Translations under genes and position numbers: made by a program
The notes under the pieces: generated by a model
The model's database searches: none
Told to the model about the DNA's origin: nothing
The model's input: the letters and a program-made list of their open reading frames with translations, nothing else
Shown here: positions 1-5,715 of the stretch, in pieces
Layout: every line of letters begins with the position of its first letter
Numbering within the stretch: position 1 is the stretch's first letter
Assembly (NCBI GenBank): GCA_013203415.1
Contig: JABMQE010000038.1
Coordinates: 1 to 6,201 of the forward strand
Direction: 5' to 3'
Origin: Candidatus Falkowiibacteriota bacterium
GTDB taxonomy: Bacteria > Patescibacteriota > Patescibacteriia > UBA2591 > JABMQE01
Length of the DNA: 6,201 nt

Positions 1-16
1 AAATATAGAGACCGCC

Positions 17-445
17 ATGCATCTTTATATGGATAGTAATAATTATAGTGTTTGGCCTCGCCAGTTTGGTCCTGGATGTGCTGTTTGCGGTGCGGCCTCA
101 ACCTGCGGTACCGTTTGTGGTAACCCGGCCTGCATTTGCATGCCAACTGATAATAAATATACCGACCTAGTCCCTGATTTTTTACCCGCCGTACCAGTGC
201 CACCTTTAACCGGCGCTTTTTACATCTACGAAAATGCGGGTGATAGGTATCCAGACGTTGATGAGACATTTGCCGGAGTTAATATTCGTATTAATGGTAT
301 ATCACATGAAGACTCTTTAACCTATTTTGCCATATTAGATGAAATAATTGATGACAGCGACGGACAAGATACCGGTAAATTGCGAAGAAAAGATGATAAT
401 GATAGAATTTGTTATTTAATTAGCCCTGGAGAAGACGAATACTAA
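17..445 (+). CDS. Hypothetical protein with cysteine-rich N-terminus (possibly 5'-partial)
   Basis: I do not recognise this 142-residue protein. Residues 21-41 hold six cysteines at 21, 24, 30, 34, 39 and 41 (spacing C-x2-C-x5-C-x3-C-x4-C-x1-C) among Gly, Ala, Thr and Pro. That pattern could bind a metal or form disulfides. A Pro/Val linker follows (about 53-64, PAVPVPPL), then a roughly 75-residue part with alternating hydrophobic residues and an acidic tail (DEIIDDSDGQD, ending GEDEY). A seventh cysteine is near residue 132. No signal peptide or membrane segment is visible. The frame stays open to the left edge with no stop, and the first ATG has no good ribosome binding site, so the true start may lie upstream; Met5 is another candidate. 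It ends in TAA only 9 bp before enolase, so it is probably co-transcribed with eno, though nothing links it functionally to glycolysis. Confidence 0.6.
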   Translation: MHLYMDSNNYSVWPRQFGPGCAVCGAASTCGTVCGNPACICMPTDNKYTDLVPDFLPAVPVPPLTGAFYIYENAGDRYPDVDETFAGVNIRINGISHEDSLTYFAILDEIIDDSDGQDTGKLRRKDDNDRICYLISPGEDEY

Positions 446-454
446 ACAAACAAA

Positions 455-1759
455 ATGTTCCGTTCCGCAAAAATAAAATTTATCACTGCTCGTGAAATTC
501 TGGATTCTCGCGGTAATCCAACCGTGGAAGCCGAAGTTACCTTAAACTCTGGCCTCAAAGCCAAAGCCAGTGTTCCTTCTGGCGTTTCCACCGGTATCCA
601 CGAAGCCCACGAGCTCCGCGATAAAAATAAAAAAAGATATCGCGGTCTTGGTGTATCTAAAGCTTGTATCAACGTCAACAAAAAGATTGCCGGCCTTCTT
701 AGAAACCAAAAAGTAACCGAGCAAAGAAAACTAGATGGCTTAATGATTCACTTAGACGCCACCAAAAACAAAAGCCGCCTCGGCGCCAACGCCATCCTTG
801 CCGTCTCTCTCGCCTGCGCCCGTGCCGGCTCCCTCATCACCCGCATGCCATTATATGAATATATCCGTCAAGTGTTCAATGTTCAATGTTCAATGGCCCG
901 CCCAGAGCAGAGTCGAAGGGTCAATGTTCCCACCCCAATGTTCAACATCTTTAACGGCGGCAAACATGCAGATACCAATCTCGACTTTCAGGAGTTTATG
1001 ATTATCCCGATAAAAAATCTCAAATTTGCTGAAAAAGTAAGAATGGGCGCAGAAATTTTTCATATGCTGGGCGATGTTCTAAAATCCAAAGGTTATGATA
1101 CTGATATCGGCAACGAAGGCGGCTACGCGCCAAACATCCGCTCGTCTGTCTCGGCCATAGAGTTTATCATAGAAGCTATAAAGAAAGCCGGTTATAAACC
1201 TGGTGTTGATGTTGGCCTTGGTACCGATGTCGGCGCCTCCGAACTTTATAGCAAAAAAGAAAAAAAATACATTTTCAAACTCGACAACTCAAAATTAAAT
1301 GCTTCGGCGTTAATCGAACTTTACAGCGATTGGACTCGTAAATATCCCTTTATTTCCATAGAGGATGGCTTAGCCGAAGACGATTGGCAAAACTGGGGGA
1401 TTCTTACAGGAGAACTGGGCAAAGATATCAATCTAATCGGCGACGACCTTTTTGCCACCAATGTCAAACGCCTTGAAAAAGGCATCAAACAAAAAGCTGC
1501 CAATTCTATTCTGATAAAACCCAACCAAGCAGGCACTCTTTCCGAGACAATCGATTGTATTAAACTCGCAAAAAAGGCAAACTATAAAACAATTGTCTCG
1601 CACAGGAGCGGCGAAACTTGTGATGATTTTATCGCCGACCTCGCTGTAGCTGTTAATGCGGATTATATTAAGGCCGGTTCTCTCTCTCGCGGCGAGCGTC
1701 TTGCCAAGTATAACCGGTTAATGGAAATCGAGCAGGAGATAACCCTGTCCAAAATATAA
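455..1759 (+). CDS. eno: Enolase (phosphopyruvate hydratase)
   Basis: Enolase dehydrates 2-phosphoglycerate to phosphoenolpyruvate in the cytoplasm; it needs Mg2+ and is usually dimeric or octameric. The family signatures are clear: AREILDSRGNP near residue 12, the substrate loop PSGVSTG (41-47), and NGGKHAD with H171. Matching E. coli enolase, the general acid/base residues are E180, E221 and K355. Metal ligands are D258, E303 (SIEDG) and D330 (GDDLF). Substrate contacts are H383, R384 and S385 (SHRSGET) and K406. No essential residue is missing. The protein is 434 residues against about 410-430 for the family. The excess is a low-quality segment at 144-158 just before the NVPTPMFNIFNGG strand, encoded by repeat DNA (see repeats at 873-893 and 901-920). 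Without it the length is 419. The ATG lies 9 bp after the upstream stop and fits the usual N-terminus; the nearest purine-rich stretch (GGAGAAG) is too far upstream to be a normal ribosome binding site. Confidence 0.97.
   Translation: MFRSAKIKFITAREILDSRGNPTVEAEVTLNSGLKAKASVPSGVSTGIHEAHELRDKNKKRYRGLGVSKACINVNKKIAGLLRNQKVTEQRKLDGLMIHLDATKNKSRLGANAILAVSLACARAGSLITRMPLYEYIRQVFNVQCSMARPEQSRRVNVPTPMFNIFNGGKHADTNLDFQEFMIIPIKNLKFAEKVRMGAEIFHMLGDVLKSKGYDTDIGNEGGYAPNIRSSVSAIEFIIEAIKKAGYKPGVDVGLGTDVGASELYSKKEKKYIFKLDNSKLNASALIELYSDWTRKYPFISIEDGLAEDDWQNWGILTGELGKDINLIGDDLFATNVKRLEKGIKQKAANSILIKPNQAGTLSETIDCIKLAKKANYKTIVSHRSGETCDDFIADLAVAVNADYIKAGSLSRGERLAKYNRLMEIEQEITLSKI
873..893 (+). repeat. Three tandem copies of TGTTCAA inside eno
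   Basis: Three perfect head-to-tail copies of the 7-mer TGTTCAA, followed by TG. Three 7-mers make 21 nt, so the tract keeps the enolase frame and encodes roughly VFNVQCSM. Part of it is native sequence: another TGTTCAA lies at 939-945 in the conserved PMFNI segment. The 9-mer TCAATGTTC recurs at 876-884 and at 921-929, exactly 45 nt apart, bracketing the inserted segment. I recall TGTTCAA tandem tracts as common in Patescibacteria genomes, but this was not searched. Confidence 0.85.
901..920 (+). repeat. Short dispersed-type repeat, in frame in eno
   Basis: The 20-mer CCCAGAGCAGAGTCGAAGGG is an imperfect palindrome with CCC and GGG ends. Its core GAGCAGAGTCGA matches the core GAGCAATGTCGA of the element inside mutM (5980-5999) at 10 of 12 positions, in the same orientation relative to the coding strand. 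Here it encodes about PEQSRRV, within the 15 extra residues of enolase. From memory it belongs to the CCCTTCGACTCTGCTCAGGG-like repeats scattered in many bacterial genomes. That family assignment is recall; the shared core and the in-frame position are seen directly. Confidence 0.75.
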
Positions 1760-1791
1760 GCACCACCCCAGAAACTGATAGTCGTAATAGT

Positions 1792-1797
1792 TATAAT
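1792..1797 (+). promoter_or_regulatory. Possible -10 element upstream of the first gpmI
   Basis: A perfect TATAAT lies in the 129-bp eno-gpmI gap, about 92 bp before the gpmI start. There is no TTGACA-like -35 hexamer at the usual distance (the bases there are about CAGAAA) and no TG extension. In an A/T-rich gap such a hexamer can occur by chance. If real, it would start a leader carrying the palindrome at 1827-1848. Confidence 0.25.
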
Positions 1798-1826
1798 TTA
1801 AAAAAATGAATGGCAAACGCCTGCCC

Positions 1827-1848
1827 GCCTGCCTGCCGGCAGGCAGGC
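1827..1848. repeat. Perfect 22-bp GC-rich palindrome
   Basis: Two 11-nt arms (GCCTGCCTGCC and its complement) meet with no spacer, and short outer pairings exist (CGCC 1818-1821 with GGCG 1853-1856). The element stands out sharply from the A/T-rich gap around it. It is not followed by a T-run on the + strand, so it does not look like an intrinsic terminator for eno; the closest T-run on the other strand is more than ten bases away. From memory this palindrome is a frequent intergenic repeat in Parcubacteria-like genomes. It may affect mRNA stability or be a small mobile repeat. Confidence 0.8.
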
Positions 1849-1888
1849 CTCTGGCGGGGAAAATGTCAAATGGATAAATAATTAATTT

Positions 1889-2674
1889 ATGCCCAAACCA
1901 ATAAAAAATCTGCCCCCCATTGTTCTTATGATTTTAGACGGCTGGGGCTTAGCGCCTCCAAATAAGGGTAATGCCATAACCTTGGCCAAAACCCCAATAA
2001 TGGATGAGTTAAGCAAAAAATATCCCAAAACCAAAATCTATGCCCATGGCAAATATGTCGGCTTGCCCGAAGGCCAAGACGGTAATTCCGAAGCCGGCCA
2101 CATGAATCTCGGCGCGGGCAGAATCGTCGCCCAGGACTCTGTGGGAATAAGCCAGGCAATCAATACTGGCGTTTTTTTTAAGAACCCTGCTTTTTTAACC
2201 TGCCTAGACCATGTCAAAAAAAACAATTCCTCGCTCCATCTTATGGGCCTTCTTTCCGAAGAACAGAGCGCCCATGTCGACCCCCAGCATCTGCTTGCTT
2301 TGCTTTCTTTATATCGTCAAAAAAAAGTAAAAAAAATTTTTCTCCATCTTTTTACCGATGGCCGTGATTCATCCAAGTTTATTGCCGTAAAACTTGTCGA
2401 AAAATTGGAAAAATTTTTACGGCCAAACGAACAGATTGCCAGCATCACCGGTCGTTTTTATGCCATGGACAGAAAAAAGAACTGGAAAAATATTGAAAAA
2501 ACCTATGATGCCCTTGTTATGGGGAAAGCTCCCCTTTTTACCAGTCCCAAGGAAGCAATTCTAAGCGCCTATAATAAAGGTGAAAGCGACGAGTTTGCCG
2601 CCCCAAGTATTATCGTCCATGATATAGATTGTAAAAAAAGCGCCTCTAAAAAAAATGCCGCCCAAAAGCATTAA
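1889..2674 (+). CDS. gpmI: Phosphoglycerate mutase, cofactor-independent, copy 1: N-terminal part before a frameshift
   Basis: iPGM interconverts 3- and 2-phosphoglycerate through a phosphoserine enzyme and two metal ions, usually Mn2+. This piece (261 residues) carries the metal-binding D17 in LDGWG, the catalytic S67 in GNSEAGH, DGRD at 157-160, GRFYAMDR (R189, R195), and H129 as the likely match of the substrate histidine in the usual GGVHSH. That last motif is altered (SEEQSAHVDPQHL), perhaps marking a subfamily. The frame runs to an early TAA at 2672, just after a run of eight A's; its last residues (NAAQKH) do not look like iPGM. The break falls inside the phosphotransferase domain, just before its two substrate arginines, so this piece cannot be a working enzyme alone. 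The following frame continues the protein exactly. ATG 1889 fits the family N-terminus, but there is no clear ribosome binding site. Confidence 0.9.
   Translation: MPKPIKNLPPIVLMILDGWGLAPPNKGNAITLAKTPIMDELSKKYPKTKIYAHGKYVGLPEGQDGNSEAGHMNLGAGRIVAQDSVGISQAINTGVFFKNPAFLTCLDHVKKNNSSLHLMGLLSEEQSAHVDPQHLLALLSLYRQKKVKKIFLHLFTDGRDSSKFIAVKLVEKLEKFLRPNEQIASITGRFYAMDRKKNWKNIEKTYDALVMGKAPLFTSPKEAILSAYNKGESDEFAAPSIIVHDIDCKKSASKKNAAQKH
2648..2655 (+). other. Eight-A run where the gpmI copy 1 frame shifts by -1
   Basis: The run is read TCT AAA AAA AAT in the upstream frame. The downstream frame is open only from 2650, because TAA lies at 2647-2649, so a single -1 shift must occur between about 2650 and 2674. 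The A run is the obvious place. A -1 shift there yields ...SASKKCRPKALISDNDALLFFN, which lines up with NPRGLVKDNDAMIFFN in copy 2. A AAA AAT also resembles a -1 slippery heptamer, but I see no convincing downstream stem-loop. Confidence 0.75.
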
Positions 2675-2691
2675 TTAGTGATAATGATGCG

Positions 2692-3477
2692 TTGTTATTC
2701 TTTAACCTAAGATCCGACCGCGCTCGGGAAATTACCAAAAGTTTTGTCCAAGAACAATTCAACGAAAAAAATCCCGGCTCCTTTACAAGGAAAAAGGTTT
2801 TAAAAAATCTTCGTTTTGTTGCGATGACCGATTTTGGACCCAACTTGGAAAACAGCCTAACCGCCTTTCCTTCCAGAGATTTAATAGACACTCTTCCAAT
2901 GATAATGCGGGATTACAAACAGCTATATATTTCCGAAAGCGAAAAGTTTGCCCATGTTACTTATTTTTTCAATGGCGGCTATTCCGATCCGGTCGGTGGC
3001 GAAGATTGCCTTATGATCCCATCCCCAGATGTAAGATCCTACGACTTAAAGCCCGAGATGTCTGCCCTTAAAATTACTTCCAAAGTAATTTTATACTTAA
3101 AAGAAAAAGCTTATAATTTTGTAACTGTTAATTTTCCCAACCCCGATATGGTTGCTCATACCGGCAATTTAAAGGCTGGCATCAAAACGGTAGAAGTCGT
3201 CGACCAATGTGTTGGAAAAATATCCGAGCAAGTAATAAAAGATAAAGGCACCTTGATTATAACCGCCGATCATGGTAATGTCGAAGAGATGATAAACTTA
3301 AAAACCGGTGAAATCGATACCAAGCATTCTACTAATCCTGTCCCCTTTATTTTAGTAAACGACAAAATTGGCAAAAAAAAGTTAAAGTCGGATGGTATTC
3401 TGGGCGATGTAGCCCCGACCATCCTTAAGCTCGCCTCAACAGACAAGCCAAAAATTATGAGGGAGGGAATGATTTAA
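2692..3477 (+). CDS. gpmI: Phosphoglycerate mutase, cofactor-independent, copy 1: C-terminal part after the frameshift
   Basis: This is the continuation of the gene starting at 1889, in the -1 frame. The frame is open from 2650; the nominal start is TTG at 2692, and no ATG or ribosome binding site supports an independent gene. Numbered from 2692, it holds the substrate arginines R7 and R10 (FNLRSDRAR), K85 (SESEKFAH), the metal ligands D152 and H156 (NPDMVAHTG), D193 and H194 (TADHGN), and H212 (KHSTNPVP). Thus every C-terminal active-site residue of the family is kept. Joined with the first part by one -1 shift, the protein would be about 529 residues, close to copy 2 (526). This intactness argues for a recent mutation, a read error or a recoding event rather than an old pseudogene. 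It ends PKIMREGMI, slightly unlike the usual MTGxSL end, and its TAA lies 12 bp before copy 2. Confidence 0.88.
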   Translation: MLFFNLRSDRAREITKSFVQEQFNEKNPGSFTRKKVLKNLRFVAMTDFGPNLENSLTAFPSRDLIDTLPMIMRDYKQLYISESEKFAHVTYFFNGGYSDPVGGEDCLMIPSPDVRSYDLKPEMSALKITSKVILYLKEKAYNFVTVNFPNPDMVAHTGNLKAGIKTVEVVDQCVGKISEQVIKDKGTLIITADHGNVEEMINLKTGEIDTKHSTNPVPFILVNDKIGKKKLKSDGILGDVAPTILKLASTDKPKIMREGMI

Positions 3478-3489
3478 TACCAACTAATC

Positions 3490-5070
3490 ATGCCAAGTCC
3501 AAAACCAAAAGTCCTAATAATCCTCGACGGTTGGGGAGTTGCCCCACCTGTTTTAGGCAATGCAGTAGCAATTGCCAAAACCCCGAATTTCAATAACTAC
3601 ACCCGCCTATATCCTGTGGTAACATTGCAGGCCTCGGGCGAGGCAGCCGGCCTGCCTTTTGGCGAACCTGGTAATTCCGAAGTTGGCCATACAGCTCTGG
3701 GGGCAGGCAAGATAATTTACCAAAATCTGCCGCGCATTACCCAATCAATCTGGAAAGGCGGTTTTTTTTCTAACCCCGCTTTCTTAGGCGCTATTAAACA
3801 TGCTCAAAAAAATAATTCTTCGCTCCATCTTCTAGGCCTTGTTTCCAGCGGGGGAGTCCATAGTTATCTAGAGCACCTCTCAGCCCTCCTAGAGCTAGTT
3901 AAACGCCAGAAACTCAAAAGAGTTTATATCCATGCCTTTTTGGATGGCCGCGATTCCGGGGAAAAAAGCGGTATCAACTTTATCACTCAGATAGAGGAAG
4001 GATTAAAAAACTTTGCCTTCGGCGAAATTGCCACTATCTCGGGCCGTTTCTATGCCATGGATCGCGATAACCATTGGGAAAGGGTGTCAAAGGTATATTC
4101 TGCCATGGTTACCGGGGAGGCGGACAAAAAATCCGATAATCCCATAAAAGCCATAAAAGAATCATACAATAGAAAGGTTTATGATGAGGAGTTTTTACCT
4201 ACAGTTATCATTAATAAAAAGACCAAAAACCCCCGCGGTTTGGTTAAAGATAACGATGCCATGATATTTTTCAATTTCAGGCCCGATCGCGCTCGCGAAC
4301 TTACCTCTGCCTTTATCTCGAAACCAGAAGGATTTTCTCCTTCCAAAAGATTAAAAAATCTGTTTTTTGTCACCATGACCGAGTACGAAGAGGGCCTGCC
4401 TGTTCAGGTTGCTTTCCCTCCCGAAGAAATCAAAAACCCCCTGCCTAAAATTATTAGTGATGCAGGCCTTTCCCAATTTCATATAGCCGAAACCGAAAAA
4501 TACGCCCATGTTACTTTCTTCTTTGGCGGGGGTAAAGAAAGATCTTTGCCTGGCCAGGAAAACGTTCTTGTCCCTTCGCCTCGCATTCCCTCTTATGCCG
4601 ACCAGCCGGAAATGTCTGCTCGAAAGCTTACCGAAAAATTAATTGCCGCCCTAAAGGAAAAAAAGTACGATTTTATTATAATCAACTATGCCAATCCGGA
4701 TATGGTCGGCCATACCGGCAATCTGAAAGCCGGCGTAAAAGCAGTCGAGTTCGCAGATGAGTGTTTGGGTAAAATTATCCCAGAAATAATAAACCAAGAC
4801 GGTTTTGCACTTATAACTGCCGACCATGGCAATGCTGAAGAAATGATAAAGCTCGAAACCGGTGAAATTAATAAAGAGCATAGCACAAACCCAGTGCCAT
4901 GTATCTTAATTTCCAAAGAACTATCCAAAAAAAATCAAGCCGCCACTGCCAGCCCGCCGGATTTAAGCAAGCTGACACCTGCAGGAATCCTCGCCGACGT
5001 TGCCCCAACTTTCCTAAAAGTTATGGGCTTAAGGAAGCCCCCCGAAATGACTGGCCATTCGCTTCTCTAA
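3490..5070 (+). CDS. gpmI: 2,3-bisphosphoglycerate-independent phosphoglycerate mutase, copy 2 (intact)
   Basis: This complete 526-residue iPGM (family about 510) makes 2-phosphoglycerate for enolase. By family numbering, the phosphatase-domain metal ligands are D13, D404, H408, D445, H446 and H464, with the phosphorylated serine S63 in GNSEVGH and K337. The inserted transferase domain (about 78-315) supplies H124 (GGVHSY), D152-R154 (DGRD), R186, R192, R264 and R267. All are present. The C-terminus MTGHSLL is typical. It starts 12 bp after copy 1, so the two are surely co-transcribed. A GGGAGGG stretch in the end of copy 1 is about 22 nt from the ATG, too far for a standard site, so translational coupling is plausible. 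It has diverged well beyond a recent duplication: GHTALGAGKIIYQNLPRI here against GHMNLGAGRIVAQDSVGI in copy 1. It is the likelier source of active mutase. Confidence 0.96.
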   Translation: MPSPKPKVLIILDGWGVAPPVLGNAVAIAKTPNFNNYTRLYPVVTLQASGEAAGLPFGEPGNSEVGHTALGAGKIIYQNLPRITQSIWKGGFFSNPAFLGAIKHAQKNNSSLHLLGLVSSGGVHSYLEHLSALLELVKRQKLKRVYIHAFLDGRDSGEKSGINFITQIEEGLKNFAFGEIATISGRFYAMDRDNHWERVSKVYSAMVTGEADKKSDNPIKAIKESYNRKVYDEEFLPTVIINKKTKNPRGLVKDNDAMIFFNFRPDRARELTSAFISKPEGFSPSKRLKNLFFVTMTEYEEGLPVQVAFPPEEIKNPLPKIISDAGLSQFHIAETEKYAHVTFFFGGGKERSLPGQENVLVPSPRIPSYADQPEMSARKLTEKLIAALKEKKYDFIIINYANPDMVGHTGNLKAGVKAVEFADECLGKIIPEIINQDGFALITADHGNAEEMIKLETGEINKEHSTNPVPCILISKELSKKNQAATASPPDLSKLTPAGILADVAPTFLKVMGLRKPPEMTGHSLL

Positions 5071-5106
5071 AATAAAAAATGAAATATAAAAAATCAAAAA
5101 CACAAA
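5069..5106 (+). repeat. Left arm of a 38-nt inverted repeat around the 177-aa gene
   Basis: The arm begins at the last bases of the gpmI stop codon. It pairs with 5671-5708 at 36 of 38 positions; 5082-5106 pairs without a single mismatch over 25 nt, and the mismatches are at 5074 and 5081. Although A-rich, it contains non-trivial order (TCAAAAACACAAA), so chance matching of A and T runs does not explain it. With a one-base bulge, GCTTC at 5061-5065 also pairs with GAAGC at 5711-5715. Confidence 0.85.
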
Positions 5107-5129
5107 CCTAAAAATGTAAAAATGATATT

Positions 5130-5663
5130 ATGAAAAAAATCCCAGAATGGCAATATCCTTTGTATAAAGAGTCAGATAAACTTGCCTATCTGATTTTTAA
5201 AAAAATAGGAGAGACAAAAAAATATCCTCCATTGGTTGGCTCAAAAGAAGATATAAATAATTTCTTAAAACTTTTAATCGCGAGTCAAAAGATGAAAAAG
5301 TATAGAGTATTTAGAGATATCGTTTTGAGTCAATTTGAGGGAGGTGTTATAAATCTTACCGAGGTTTTAAAAAGAAGCAAGAAACTCAAAATTCCTAAGG
5401 GAGTTGATGAATCATGGGCTATTTTTCAACAAGACAAAAGACTTTGTCAGTTAATAGACAAAATAAAAAACTCAAGAGTTAAATTTCAAGGGACAAATAA
5501 CGATATCAATGAACTCATCATTAGGTTTTTTCTTTCACAGCTGCTCCAAGATTGGAGAGGACCATTAATGGCAATCATTTTAGAGTGCCAAAAGAAAAAG
5601 GTAGTGAGAACCTCAAGGTTGAACAAATTATTGGAACTCTGGGATTATACAGAAATTTTTTAG
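5130..5663 (+). CDS. Hypothetical protein, two-fold internal repeat, A+T-rich gene
   Basis: I do not recognise this 177-residue protein. It is lysine-rich, apparently helical and soluble, with no signal peptide, membrane segment, cysteine cluster or visible nuclease or transposase motif. It looks internally duplicated. Residues 16-87 and 102-170 align at DKLAYLIFKKI with DKRLCQLIDKI, at DINNFLKLLIASQ with DINELIIRFFLSQ, at KYR with DWR, and at LKRSKKL with LNKLLEL. Codon use differs from its neighbours: all nine arginines are AGA or AGG, whereas gpmI copy 2 uses mostly CGN, and the gene is visibly richer in A+T. Near-perfect inverted repeats lie on both sides. These points suggest separate origin or transfer. 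ATG 5130 is chosen because other nearby ATGs (5114, 5122) are out of frame. There is no Shine-Dalgarno sequence. It ends in TAG, while all other complete genes here use TAA. Confidence 0.75.
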   Translation: MKKIPEWQYPLYKESDKLAYLIFKKIGETKKYPPLVGSKEDINNFLKLLIASQKMKKYRVFRDIVLSQFEGGVINLTEVLKRSKKLKIPKGVDESWAIFQQDKRLCQLIDKIKNSRVKFQGTNNDINELIIRFFLSQLLQDWRGPLMAIILECQKKKVVRTSRLNKLLELWDYTEIF

Positions 5664-5670
5664 TTTTTTA

Positions 5671-5708
5671 TTTGTGTTTTTGATTTTTTATATTTAATTT
5701 TTGATTTT
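5671..5708 (-). repeat. Right arm of the inverted repeat, upstream of mutM
   Basis: This T-rich arm is the reverse complement of 5069-5106 with two mismatches (at 5696 and 5703). It fills nearly the whole gap between the 177-aa gene and mutM and ends seven bases before the mutM ATG. In RNA the two arms could form a long A-U helix enclosing the gene; in DNA they resemble terminal inverted repeats. Two independent insertions of one A/T-rich repeat in opposite directions would look the same. Confidence 0.85.
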
Positions 5709-5715
5709 GCGAAGC

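Noticed and set aside
17..445. RiPP precursor or cyclotide-like knottin
   Set aside because: The cysteine spacing is only loosely similar, the cluster is at the N-terminus of a longer acidic protein, and no modification or export gene is nearby.
442..724. Minus-strand open frames opposite eno
   Set aside because: They lie wholly within a well-conserved enolase coding region and show no family features; they are shadows of codon composition.
873..945. CRISPR-like or minisatellite array
   Set aside because: Only three 7-nt units, no spacers; it is a short tandem tract linked to the inserted repeat.
798..1001. Plus-strand open frame inside eno reading through the TGTTCAA repeat
   Set aside because: It overlaps conserved enolase sequence in another frame; its repeated CSMFNVQ-like residues come only from the tandem repeat.
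1827..1860. Intrinsic terminator after eno
   Set aside because: The palindrome has the stem but no following T-run on the + strand; the sequence after it is GGCGGGGAAAATG.
3461..3467. GGGAGGG as the ribosome binding site of gpmI copy 2
   Set aside because: It is about 22 nt from the ATG at 3490, outside the usual range; it also encodes the end of copy 1.
2692..3477. Independent gene starting at TTG 2692
   Set aside because: The frame is open upstream to 2650, its sequence continues the iPGM fold in mid-domain, and no ribosome binding site or ATG supports a separate start.
4651..4928. Two minus-strand open frames opposite gpmI copy 2
   Set aside because: They cover the most conserved catalytic part of iPGM and have no recognisable motif.
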